Positions 17,895-24,482 of a stretch of 32,597 bases of DNA are shown one piece after another. The position numbers were made by a program, and so were the translations under genes. Position 1 is the first letter of the stretch, and each line of letters opens with the position of its first letter. This DNA comes from an uncultured Candidatus Saccharibacteria bacterium (GTDB taxonomy: Bacteria > Patescibacteriota > Saccharimonadia > Saccharimonadales > Saccharimonadaceae). Under the pieces are notes generated by a model that ran no database searches, was not told where the DNA came from, and saw only the letters and a list, made by a program, of their open reading frames with translations. Where the stretch lies: contig CAMHIH010000001.1 in assembly GCA_946185175.1 (NCBI GenBank), positions 1 through 32,597 of the forward strand. Direction: 5' to 3'.

Positions 17895-17925
17895 ATAGTC
17901 CTCCTCCGGGAGGCTTTCTTTTATT
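17895..17925 (+). ncRNA. Putative ultra-short RNA / terminator hairpin with CCUCC anti-SD-like stem
   Basis: From the promoter above, transcription should start near 17895 and meet at once the hairpin CCTCC (17900-17904), TCCG loop, GGAGG (17909-17913), followed by CTTTCTTTTATTTT. The 5' arm CCUCCUCC resembles the anti-Shine-Dalgarno end of 16S rRNA, and the 3' arm GGGAGG resembles a ribosome binding site. The hairpin may simply be the terminator of yebC. With its own promoter it could also produce an RNA of about 30 nt. Readthrough would be antisense to the 3' end of dut. Confidence 0.45.
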
Positions 17926-18355
17926 TTAGGCCAGTGCTACCAAATCCACCGGCGCGCTCAGATTCAGACAATTCGGCAACTTCCTCAAATTCGACATGTT
18001 CATATTTCGCGACAACACCCTGCGCAATTCGCATACCCGGCTCGACCGTAAACTCTTTATCACTGTGGTTCTTAAGTAAAACGCGCATTTCGCCACGATA
18101 ATCCGAGTCAATCGTACCGATACCGTTCAGTAATGAGACGTGGTGCTTATAGGCCAGACCACTACGACTACGAATCTGTAACTCATAACCGGCAGGGATC
18201 TCAACGCCAACACCAGTATCAAAAGCATGAATTTCGCCTGGCTGCATTGTATATGGCTCAGTTAAATGTGCACAAAAATCAAAGCCAGCAGCGCCGGCAG
18301 TTTGATACTGTGGAATAATCGAGTCTTCGTAGAATTTAAAGATTTTCATCCTCAT
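17921..18355 (-). CDS. dut: dUTPase (dUTP diphosphatase)
   Basis: dUTPase hydrolyses dUTP to dUMP and keeps uracil out of DNA. The 144-residue trimeric-type enzyme shows all five motifs: AGAAGFDF, RSRSGLA, GTIDSDYRGE (with the catalytic Asp), RIAQG and ERAGGFGSTG at the C-terminus. The frame opens further upstream to 18484, but those extra residues are the reverse translation of the tRNA-Ser gene. ATG 18355 sits exactly 6 nt after a TACAAT -10, so the gene is predicted to be leaderless and starts MRMKIFKF. Confidence 0.95.
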   Translation of the reverse strand: MRMKIFKFYEDSIIPQYQTAGAAGFDFCAHLTEPYTMQPGEIHAFDTGVGVEIPAGYELQIRSRSGLAYKHHVSLLNGIGTIDSDYRGEMRVLLKNHSDKEFTVEPGMRIAQGVVAKYEHVEFEEVAELSESERAGGFGSTGLK

Positions 18356-18391
18356 GCTTAGATTGTATCTTAAATATGATATAATTGCACA
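18355..18391. promoter_or_regulatory. Divergent promoters of dut and tRNA-Ser
   Basis: Minus strand: TACAAT (complement of 18362-18367), then CTAAGC, then the dut ATG (leaderless). Plus strand: TGATATAAT (18377-18385) with +1 near 18392, giving only a 3-nt 5' leader before the tRNA. Confidence 0.7.
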
Positions 18392-18394
18392 AGT

Positions 18395-18483
18395 GGAAGG
18401 ATGACCGAGTGGTTTATGGTACCGGTCTTGAAAACCGGCGTGGTTAATAGCCACCGTGAGTTCGAATCTCACTCCTTCCGCCA
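18395..18483 (+). tRNA. tRNA-Ser (anticodon TGA)
   Basis: An 89-nt class II tRNA with encoded CCA. The acceptor stem GGAAGGA pairs with TCCTTCC, the discriminator is G, the anticodon arm is CCGGT-CTTGAAA-ACCGG with TGA at 18429-18431, and there is a long variable arm and the T loop TTCGAAT. It should read UCN serine codons through a modified U34. The only other feature on the transcript may be the zinc-ribbon gene, whose Shine-Dalgarno lies 10 nt after the CCA. Confidence 0.97.
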
Positions 18484-18503
18484 TTTTTTGTATAAGGAGG
18501 ACT

Positions 18504-18734
18504 ATGCCAAATATCCCAAAAGAAATAGTGAAAAAACTTTTCGAAGATCAATCCGCAAAACTTTCCTGTCCTCAATGCAAAAGTACGAATATTGCAAAGA
18601 TATTACATGGTCTGCCGGTTATGTCGCCGGAATTACAAAAAGACCTCGACGATGGCAAGGTTGTCTTGGGCGGCTGTACGGTATTTGAAAACATGCCACA
18701 CCACCACTGCAACGATTGTGATACTGATTTCTAA
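18504..18734 (+). CDS. Small zinc-ribbon protein
   Basis: A 76-residue protein with CPQC near residue 22 and CNDC near the C-terminus, a classic two-knuckle zinc ribbon, plus the segment GKVVLGGCTVFENMP, conserved in small bacterial zinc-ribbon proteins of unknown function. The start is fixed by AAGGAGG 4 nt before ATG 18504. A longer in-frame start at 18456 would read through the tRNA and is rejected. No promoter is seen between the tRNA and this gene, so it may be co-transcribed with tRNA-Ser and released by tRNA processing. Confidence 0.85.
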   Translation: MPNIPKEIVKKLFEDQSAKLSCPQCKSTNIAKILHGLPVMSPELQKDLDDGKVVLGGCTVFENMPHHHCNDCDTDF

Positions 18735-18742
18735 AGATGCCA

Positions 18743-18751
18743 TGCTAAAAT
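18743..18751 (+). promoter_or_regulatory. Extended -10 promoter of glgB
   Basis: TGCTAAAAT, then TTAAAT-like spacer (TAAAAT), with +1 near 18758. The start codon follows after 4 nt (ACTG-ATG), so the leader is too short for a Shine-Dalgarno site. Confidence 0.6.
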
Positions 18752-18761
18752 TAAAATACTG

Positions 18762-20774
18762 ATGGCAGCAAACAAAAAACTCAAAATCCTGAAAATCGAC
18801 CCATGGCTTGAGCCATATGAAAATGATTTAGAATACCGCCTCCAACATTATCTAGACTTACGCAAGGAACTGGTAGGCAATGATGACTTAGCGAGCTTCG
18901 CTAATGGATACATGTATTTTGGTTTTTCGCGCACTAGTACTGGCTGGGTTTATCGCGAATGGGCACCCGGCGCCGACGAAATGCACCTGATTGGCGACTT
19001 TAATAATTGGGATCGCTGGTCGCATCCGATGCACCGCACGGAATCTGGAGTTTGGGAAATTAAACTCAAAGGTAAGGACGCATTGAAACATGGGCAAAAA
19101 ATCAAAGTCCAGGTAACACGCCGCGGTCGCAAATTCGATCGCATTCCGCTCTACATTCACCGCGTTGCACAAGATAAGCTTACGAAGGGTTTTGTCGGAG
19201 AAATTTGGGCCCCAGAAAAGGCTTTCCGTTGGACCGATAACGGATACCGTAATCGCAAAATCACGGCCCCATTGATATATGAGGCTCATGTCGGAATGGC
19301 GCAGGAAAAAGAAGCCATCGGCACCTATCGCGAATTTGCCGACAACATCTTACCGCGAATCGTAAAGGATGGCTATACGGCTATCCAATTAATGGCTATT
19401 CAAGAACACCCCTACTATGCCTCGTTTGGTTATCAAGTTTCAAATTTCTTTGCCGCATCTAGTTGGTACGGCGAACCCGATGATTTGAAGTACCTCGTAA
19501 ATAAGGCTCATAAATTAGGTTTGGCCGTCTTTTTGGATGTAGTACACTCACATGCCGTAAACAATACCGCCGAAGGTATTAATATGTTTGACGGCACGCA
19601 AACGCAATTCTTCCATGCCGGCAGTAAGGGAAATCACCCAGCCTGGGGGACTAAGTTATTCGATTACGCCAAACACGATGTAATCCACTTCTTGCTGTCT
19701 AATCTAAAATTCTGGATGGAAGAGTATCATTTTGACGGCTTTCGCTTCGATGGCGTTACGAGCATGATTTACCACCATCATGGTTTGGGTGTAGATTATA
19801 CGAGCTATAAACAATACTTCGACATCAGCACCGATACTGATGCGGTAGCTTATCTGCAGCTAGCCAATGCCTTAATCCATGAGATTAATCCAAACGCCGT
19901 GACAATTGCCGAGGAAATGAGCGGTATGCCTGGTATGTGTATCCCGATCCAAGACGGTGGCGTTGGTTTCGATTATCGCCTCGCGATGGGTGTACCAGAT
20001 TATTGGATTAAAACTCTAACCAAAGATAGCGACAACACGCGCAATATGAATCAGCTTTGGCATGAACTAAGTACACGCCGCCCCGGCGAGAAAAGTATTG
20101 GTTATTGCGAATCTCACGATCAAGCCCTGGTAGGAGACAAGACGATTATCTTCCGCATGGCGGACGCCGAAATGTACACTGGCATGAACAAGGACTATCA
20201 TTCATTATCGATGGACCGGGCAATCGATATGCATAAAATGGTCCGCTTTGTTACTCTAACTTTATCCTGCGAGGGCTACTTAAACTTCATGGGCAATGAG
20301 TTTGGACATCCAGAATGGATTGATTTTCCGCGTGAAGGCAACGGTTGGAGCTTTAAATATGCCAGGCGACAATGGTCACTGGCCGATAATGGCTTCCTGA
20401 AATACGAGTGGCTACAAAATTTCGACAACAAAATGATTGATTTTGCGAAGAAAAATAAGCTATTGCAAACAAATGAGGCACAAAACCTCTGGATTGATAA
20501 TCGCAACAAAATTATCGCTTTTGAGCGCGGGGGATTACTCTTTGCTTTTAATTTTCACCCTAATCGTTCGGCAAATAGCTTCTTCCTGCCGACTCACCCT
20601 ACTGGTGCTGGAAAATATAAGGCTATATTCTCTACCGACGATGAAGATTGCGGTGGCCAAGACCGGATTGACTACAAATATATCTACGAAACAAAGGACG
20701 AGCAAAAACGTGGCCAGGGATTCGAGATTTATCTGCCCTGCCGCACGGCCGTAGTTTTTAAAAAGCAGAAGTAA
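18762..20774 (+). CDS. glgB: 1,4-alpha-glucan branching enzyme, eukaryote-like GH13_8 type
   Basis: Branching enzyme cuts alpha-1,4 glucan chains and reattaches them in alpha-1,6 linkage. The 670-residue protein has a CBM48-like N-domain (YREWAPGADEMHLIGDFNNW), a TIM barrel and a C-terminal beta domain. The catalytic residues are visible: nucleophile Asp330 in GFRFDGVTSM, acid/base Glu384 in AEEMSG, and Asp453 in SHDQALVGDK. The N-terminal DPWLEPYENDLEYR, the IQLMAIQEHPYYASFGYQ segment, YHHHG and the NEFGHPEWIDFPR segment are those of the animal/fungal GBE1-like subfamily rather than the GlgB of E. coli. No glycogen synthase or phosphorylase lies in the window, so the gene stands alone here. 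Acquisition by transfer is possible; codon use looks like its neighbours. Confidence 0.93.
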   Translation: MAANKKLKILKIDPWLEPYENDLEYRLQHYLDLRKELVGNDDLASFANGYMYFGFSRTSTGWVYREWAPGADEMHLIGDFNNWDRWSHPMHRTESGVWEIKLKGKDALKHGQKIKVQVTRRGRKFDRIPLYIHRVAQDKLTKGFVGEIWAPEKAFRWTDNGYRNRKITAPLIYEAHVGMAQEKEAIGTYREFADNILPRIVKDGYTAIQLMAIQEHPYYASFGYQVSNFFAASSWYGEPDDLKYLVNKAHKLGLAVFLDVVHSHAVNNTAEGINMFDGTQTQFFHAGSKGNHPAWGTKLFDYAKHDVIHFLLSNLKFWMEEYHFDGFRFDGVTSMIYHHHGLGVDYTSYKQYFDISTDTDAVAYLQLANALIHEINPNAVTIAEEMSGMPGMCIPIQDGGVGFDYRLAMGVPDYWIKTLTKDSDNTRNMNQLWHELSTRRPGEKSIGYCESHDQALVGDKTIIFRMADAEMYTGMNKDYHSLSMDRAIDMHKMVRFVTLTLSCEGYLNFMGNEFGHPEWIDFPREGNGWSFKYARRQWSLADNGFLKYEWLQNFDNKMIDFAKKNKLLQTNEAQNLWIDNRNKIIAFERGGLLFAFNFHPNRSANSFFLPTHPTGAGKYKAIFSTDDEDCGGQDRIDYKYIYETKDEQKRGQGFEIYLPCRTAVVFKKQK

Positions 20775-20797
20775 GGGTGGGCAAAACGTCTATCTTA

Positions 20798-20806
20798 TGC
20801 TATAGT
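20798..20806 (+). promoter_or_regulatory. Promoter of the CAT-anticodon tRNA
   Basis: TGCTATAGT (20798-20806) is an extended -10 with +1 near 20813, giving a 5' leader of 20 nt that can pair with the 3' trailer. Confidence 0.6.
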
Positions 20807-20832
20807 ATTCAGAGAGATACCTTCTCAATAGT

Positions 20833-20909
20833 GGCACCATAGCTCAGCTGGTTAGAGCGTAGGACTCATAAGCCTAAGGTCACTGGTTCGATCCCAGTTG
20901 GTGCTACCA
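20833..20909 (+). tRNA. tRNA with anticodon CAT (elongator Met or Ile2)
   Basis: A 77-nt cloverleaf with encoded CCA: acceptor GGCACCA/TGGTGCT, D stem GCTC/GAGC, anticodon loop CTCATAA (anticodon CAT), T arm ACTGG-TTCGATC-CCAGT, discriminator A. Position 1:72 is a G-U wobble and the base of the anticodon stem has an A-G mismatch. The initiator hallmarks (a 1:72 mismatch and three G-C pairs in the anticodon stem) are absent, so it is either elongator tRNA-Met or the tRNA-Ile2 substrate of TilS. Leader and trailer form a 13-bp helix (see findings). Confidence 0.95.
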
Positions 20910-20928
20910 TTGAGAGGGTATTTTCTTG

Positions 20929-20943
20929 TGCTAAAATAAGGAC
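20929..20943 (+). promoter_or_regulatory. Extended -10 promoter, leaderless start of the pilin-like gene
   Basis: TGCTAAAAT, then AAGGAC, then ATG at 20944. The spacing puts +1 on the A of the start codon. Confidence 0.7.
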
Positions 20944-21336
20944 ATGAAGACGAGAAAAGCATTTACTGTTCTAGAATTGATCCTTTGTATAGTGTTTGTG
21001 GGAATTTTCGTTGTGTTGTTCTTCTTCCAAAAGAACACCGTCGACGCGATGGATCGCGACGATCAGCGTAAAACAGCCATTAACGCGATGTATTACGCAC
21101 TCGAAGAAGGATATTACGAAGAAAACGGCTATTACCCAGAAAAGCTTGATAAGGCTGAGACTCTACGTTGGATAGATCCAAATTTGTTTACTGATCCGTG
21201 GGGAATTAACCTCTGGCAAGAAGGTGGCGACTATAAATACGAGGCAAGCGACTGTAAGGATGGCAAATGCAAACAATACACGCTACGCGCCGAAATGGAA
21301 AAGGAAGAAGATTACGTAAAATCTAACCGCCATTAA
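20944..21336 (+). CDS. Type IV pilin-like / pseudopilin protein
   Basis: A 130-residue protein with a short basic leader (MKTRKA) and the pilin N-terminal helix FTVLELILCIVFVGIFVVLF, including Glu at +5 after the predicted cleavage before Phe. The residue before the cleavage site is Ala rather than the usual Gly. A small globular domain follows with Tyr-rich segments, DPWGINLWQEGGDYKYE (typical of pseudopilins such as GspG) and a Cys-x5-Cys pair. It is probably processed by a prepilin peptidase and assembled by machinery that includes PilB (24480). Leaderless promoter and bidirectional terminator make it monocistronic. Confidence 0.85.
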   Translation: MKTRKAFTVLELILCIVFVGIFVVLFFFQKNTVDAMDRDDQRKTAINAMYYALEEGYYEENGYYPEKLDKAETLRWIDPNLFTDPWGINLWQEGGDYKYEASDCKDGKCKQYTLRAEMEKEEDYVKSNRH

Positions 21337-21363
21337 AAAATACCCCCACGAGGGGTATTTTTT
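21335..21363. terminator. Bidirectional terminator between convergent genes
   Basis: Perfect 12-bp inverted repeat AAAAAATACCCC (21335-21346) and GGGGTATTTTTT (21352-21363) with a 5-nt loop. Runs of A on the left and T on the right make it work in both directions. It also covers the last 2 nt of the minus-strand PH-domain gene. Confidence 0.92.
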
Positions 21364-21943
21364 ATTTCTTTGGACGCGTGTTCTGCACGAGTTTCGAAAT
21401 TTGATCAACCTCGTCGTGCGGAGTGTCAAGATACGGGAAGGTATATGTCGTTTCATCACCGACGGTCGCCATTCTGAGGGTTCCAATCTGGAATATATGA
21501 TCCCATAAGCTAGTTTGGCGATAGGAAACATCCTCAATTTTAGCGAGCTCAATAATGTTCGTGGAGTTATTAAATAAAGAGGTACGAATGGTCTGGATGG
21601 CGCGACGATTCGTAATATACATATGATTAGACTTGTAGATAGATTGGCCAACAATGCCGCAGAAAATTAACAAGAAATAGAGCGCTACAACACCGAGCGC
21701 CAAGTAGCCTTTAGAGGCGGCGTTAACATTGAAATACGAATTTTCAATCGTAGCCGTATTACTTAAAAGAATTACAGCGGTTGTCAAAGCAACCGCCAAA
21801 AAGCCAACGACGAACCAAATAACAATAATGCCGAGTTTCGAACGTTCGATACTCAGGATCACGTACTCATCTTCGGCTAAATCAATATTTGGGAATTCTT
21901 TCGCGCTGCGCGCATGCTTAATTTGAGATAGTTCCTTCTTCAC
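21362..21943 (-). CDS. Membrane protein with bacterial PH domain (DUF304/bPH2-like)
   Basis: A 193-residue protein with two transmembrane helices (about 38-62 and 80-102) followed by a YdbT/bPH2-like domain: YKSNHMYITNRRAIQ, FNNSTNIIELAKIEDVSY and GTLRMATVGDETTYTFPYLDTP. This hairpin-plus-PH layout is common in Gram-positive and CPR membranes; its function is unknown. It starts with GTG (21943), supported by GGGAGAAGAGAA and an extended -10 (TGTTAAAAT) further upstream. It is divergent from the aspartyl protease/rimK operon. Confidence 0.85.
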   Translation of the reverse strand: MKKELSQIKHARSAKEFPNIDLAEDEYVILSIERSKLGIIVIWFVVGFLAVALTTAVILLSNTATIENSYFNVNAASKGYLALGVVALYFLLIFCGIVGQSIYKSNHMYITNRRAIQTIRTSLFNNSTNIIELAKIEDVSYRQTSLWDHIFQIGTLRMATVGDETTYTFPYLDTPHDEVDQISKLVQNTRPKK

Positions 21944-22002
21944 TTCTCTTCTCCCGTTTTCTATATTTTAACATATTTTCAAGATTTTTGAATACGATTA
22001 TT

Positions 22003-22031
22003 TTGACATATTTGAGCATAAATGGTATAAT
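22003..22031 (+). promoter_or_regulatory. Full-consensus sigma-70 promoter of the protease-rimK operon
   Basis: TTGACA (22003-22008), 17-nt spacer, TGG, TATAAT (22026-22031). Both hexamers and the spacing are perfect and the -10 is extended. Transcription is expected to start near 22038 with a 24-nt leader lacking a strong Shine-Dalgarno. Confidence 0.85.
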
Positions 22032-22061
22032 TCGTTTGGTTTTAAAAAAGAGTTTAAAGCT

Positions 22062-22568
22062 ATGAAACAACTAAGTATGATTGGGCGTGACACCTATATT
22101 GACGTCATGAGTAATATCAAAAACGTCCCTGCAAAAATCGACACGGGCGCCGACGGCTCCGCAATTTGGGCTAGCGACATCCACCTCGATCGACAAGGTA
22201 GGCTTGTTTTTAAACTCTTCGATAAGGGTTCGCCTTTTTATACCGGCAAAGCAATCAAGCGCAAAGACTTTAGCGTCGCCAGCGTAAAAAGCGCCTCGGG
22301 AGATGTCACGATTAAGTTCAAGGTCCCAATCAGAATCAAGTTAGGCGGACGTGCTATTAGGGTCAATTTTGGCCTTTGCGACCGATCAACTCATACTTAC
22401 CCGGTTTTAATTGGCCGGCGTACACTGCATAATAAATTCTTAGTTGACGTAAGCCAATCACCGCAGTACATGAAGCCCCCATTAGACAAAACACTTTCAT
22501 TGAATCAAGAATTAAAAGCTAATCCGGAACAGTTTTATCAAAAATATTTCGTAAAAGAGGACTTATAA
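22062..22568 (+). CDS. RimK-associated retropepsin-like aspartyl protease (Zn_protease/RimB family)
   Basis: A 168-residue protein of the family (Pfam Zn_protease, older name ATP-dependent zinc protease) that occurs next to RimK-type ligases. The aspartyl protease motif IDTGADGSA lies at about residues 26-34, and the C-terminal half has YPVLIGRRTLHNKFLVD, the second conserved strand of the family. RimB-type members remove glutamate tails added by RimK. It is followed 1 nt later by rimK, which supports this reading. The start at ATG 22062 agrees with the consensus promoter upstream. Confidence 0.9.
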   Translation: MKQLSMIGRDTYIDVMSNIKNVPAKIDTGADGSAIWASDIHLDRQGRLVFKLFDKGSPFYTGKAIKRKDFSVASVKSASGDVTIKFKVPIRIKLGGRAIRVNFGLCDRSTHTYPVLIGRRTLHNKFLVDVSQSPQYMKPPLDKTLSLNQELKANPEQFYQKYFVKEDL

Positions 22569-22569
22569 A

Positions 22570-23481
22570 ATGAAAATCGCTATTTTATCGAATGGTACAG
22601 GAAACTACTCGACCAAGCGTCTAAAGGAAGAGGCCGAGTTGCGCGGACATGAAGTAAAAGTTGTAAAATACAAAGACTGCTACGTTTCAATTGAGCCAAA
22701 CAAAAATTTAGTCTATTACAAAGGTAAACCGCTCCAACATTTCGATGCGATTATTCCACGCATCGCTTCACATATGACTAACTATGGCTGCATGATTGTG
22801 CGCCAGCTAGAGATGCAGGGAGAATATACCTTATCTCGCTCGCTCGCAATTACGCGTGCTCGTGACAAGCTACGCTCGATGCAGTTGCTCGCGAAGAACG
22901 ATATAGATATTCCAAAAACCGTGGTGTCACGCGACTCTGGCGATATCGACCAACTACTCGACCAGCTCGATGGCGCGCCAGTCATCATCAAGCTAGCTAG
23001 TGGTACGCACGGCAACGGTGTTGTCTTAGCCGAGACCAAGAAGGCGGCAAAATCTACACTCCAGGCCTTTTATCTCGCAAACGATAGTGGCACCAATATT
23101 CTGCTACAAGAATTCGTCAAGGAGTCTGCCGGCACCGATATTCGTGCTTTCGTAGTAGGCAGCAAAGTTGTCGCTAGCATGAAGCGCCAGAGTTTGGACG
23201 ATGATTTCCGCTCTAACCTCCACAAAGGTGGTAGCGGCACACCAATTAAGTTGACTCCACTCGAAGAAAAGGTTGCGGTTCGTTCCGCCAAAGCAATGGG
23301 CCTAAGCGTAGCCGGTGTTGATATTATGCGTTCCGCACGCGGACCACTCGTACTCGAGGTGAATGCATCACCGGGATTTGGTATCGAGAAAGTTACCGGC
23401 CGCAACGTTGCCGCGAAGATGATTGAATACGTTGAGCACAATGCAACCCGCACGCCGCATCGCGACCGCGTTGGCGCTTAA
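22570..23481 (+). CDS. rimK: RimK-type ATP-grasp ligase
   Basis: RimK adds glutamate residues to the C-terminus of ribosomal protein S6, or in related enzymes to other peptides. The 303-residue protein has the RimK-type pre-ATP-grasp domain, the invariant PRIASHMTNYG segment, the ATP-grasp nucleotide loop IIKLASGTHGNGV, the LLQEFVKES motif and the metal site LEVNASPGFG near the C-terminus. The length matches E. coli RimK. It lies 1 nt after the aspartyl protease gene in an operon driven by a full-consensus promoter. The substrate in this organism is inferred. Confidence 0.93.
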   Translation: MKIAILSNGTGNYSTKRLKEEAELRGHEVKVVKYKDCYVSIEPNKNLVYYKGKPLQHFDAIIPRIASHMTNYGCMIVRQLEMQGEYTLSRSLAITRARDKLRSMQLLAKNDIDIPKTVVSRDSGDIDQLLDQLDGAPVIIKLASGTHGNGVVLAETKKAAKSTLQAFYLANDSGTNILLQEFVKESAGTDIRAFVVGSKVVASMKRQSLDDDFRSNLHKGGSGTPIKLTPLEEKVAVRSAKAMGLSVAGVDIMRSARGPLVLEVNASPGFGIEKVTGRNVAAKMIEYVEHNATRTPHRDRVGA

Positions 23482-23518
23482 AAATTGCCGCAACAGAGGT
23501 GCAGTAAAAAACCAAAAA

Positions 23519-23534
23519 TGCTATAATCATGCTT
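23519..23534 (+). promoter_or_regulatory. Extended -10 promoter, leaderless start
   Basis: TGCTATAAT (23519-23527), then CATGCTT, then ATG 23535. The expected +1 is one nucleotide before this ATG, so the ATG at 23529 lies in the promoter and is not used. Confidence 0.65.
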
Positions 23535-23993
23535 ATGATTTTAGCCGTAGTCTTAGCTGCACTTCTTTTGTGTTTTCTCCTTGTAAAACATAATGTGGGG
23601 GTACCATTCTTGGCGATGATTGCTGGATTGGCGGTCTATGAAGCCTTTGGTGTTAGTTTTGCCACCACGATACATACTTGGGTTCCGGCCTGTGGTGAGG
23701 TTCTAGCTCAACACATCTTATATGGATTATTCGTAATATTAATTCCAATCCTACTCTATTTCCGAGCCGGTAAAAGTGGGCTTTTTGGTATTTTGCGTGT
23801 CGTAGAAAGTATTATTTTTGGCGCCATGCTAACCATCCTGGCTTCAGATATCCTAACTTATTACTTTAGCTTTGACACGATAGCAGTAGACATCGCTAAT
23901 TGGCTAGATGGCATTCGTGGCTACATCATGGTAGTGGGCATCATTCTGGCGTACGTAGATGTTTTCTTTTATCGTTCAGGTCAGTCTTTCTAA
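23535..23993 (+). CDS. Small multi-pass membrane protein, unknown function
   Basis: A 152-residue protein with four to five predicted transmembrane helices (MILAVVLAALLLCFLL; FLAMIAGLAVYEAF; ILYGLFVILIPILLYF; SIIFGAMLTILASDIL; YIMVVGIILAYVDVFF). Between helices it has KHNVGVP and FRAGKSGLFG. No catalytic motif was recognised. Its 3' end overlaps the convergent SpoU methylase gene by 53 nt, the longest such overlap in the window. The start is chosen from promoter spacing (ATG 23535 rather than 23529). Confidence 0.78.
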   Translation: MILAVVLAALLLCFLLVKHNVGVPFLAMIAGLAVYEAFGVSFATTIHTWVPACGEVLAQHILYGLFVILIPILLYFRAGKSGLFGILRVVESIIFGAMLTILASDILTYYFSFDTIAVDIANWLDGIRGYIMVVGIILAYVDVFFYRSGQSF

Positions 23994-24465
23994 GTTCCCA
24001 GAGCGCAATGCCAGCCGCGACGGAGACATTAAATGATTCTTTTTGACCACACATTGGAATTTCTAGTAATGCATCACACTGCGAGAGAATATCCTGCGGA
24101 ATGCCATGAACTTCTTCGCCTAGAATTAAGGCGATATTTTGTTCGTCCGAATACCCCTCCGCCAGATTAATCGAATGCTCGCCCTGTTCAAGGGCTACAA
24201 TACGATATTGTTGCTCTTTTAGTTCAGCAATAGTCTGCTGGATGTCTTCGGAGCGACCCCAAGTAACACTATCCTCGGCGCCAAGAGCGGTTTTGTGAAT
24301 CTGCTTCTTTAATTTGACCTGTTCGTGCGGCAGCCCTTTGTCAAGAAATGGTGTATAGCCGGCAAAAAGCACCTTATCTACTCCAAGGCCGTCACAGCTA
24401 CGCAAAATCGCGCCAACATTATAAGTGGAACGAATATTATACAGAATAACGATAAGCGTTTTCAT
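23941..24465 (-). CDS. SpoU/TrmH family RNA 2'-O-methyltransferase
   Basis: SPOUT-class enzymes methylate ribose 2'-OH groups of tRNA or rRNA with SAM. The 174-residue protein shows motif 1 (NIRSTYNVGAILRSCDGLG), motif 2 (LILGEEVHGIP) and motif 3 (IPMCGQKESFNVSVAAGIALWEL), the trefoil-knot signature. It is a minimal catalytic domain with no RNA-binding N-terminal extension. The RNA target cannot be read from sequence. It is divergent from pilB with only 14 nt between the two start codons. Its own -10-like CATAAT overlaps the pilB start codon and would give a leader of about 5 nt. Confidence 0.9.
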   Translation of the reverse strand: MKTLIVILYNIRSTYNVGAILRSCDGLGVDKVLFAGYTPFLDKGLPHEQVKLKKQIHKTALGAEDSVTWGRSEDIQQTIAELKEQQYRIVALEQGEHSINLAEGYSDEQNIALILGEEVHGIPQDILSQCDALLEIPMCGQKESFNVSVAAGIALWELRKTDLNDKRKHLRTPE

Positions 24466-24482
24466 GATACAATGAAATTATG
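24466..24482. promoter_or_regulatory. 14-bp divergent intergenic region with both promoters (spoU / pilB)
   Basis: Plus strand: TGATACAAT ends at 24473, then GAAATT and ATG 24480, so pilB is leaderless. Minus strand: CATAAT (complement of 24477-24482) overlaps the pilB ATG and would start transcription near 24470, 5 nt before the spoU ATG. The -35 region of each lies inside the coding sequence of the other. Confidence 0.6.

Noticed and set aside
18356..18484. N-terminal extension of dut beginning MAEGVRFELT
   Set aside because: This is the reverse-strand translation of the tRNA-Ser gene, a common annotation artefact; the promoter spacing fixes the start at 18355.
18456..18503. Longer start for the zinc-ribbon gene inside tRNA-Ser
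   Set aside because: It would translate tRNA sequence; a strong Shine-Dalgarno precedes ATG 18504.
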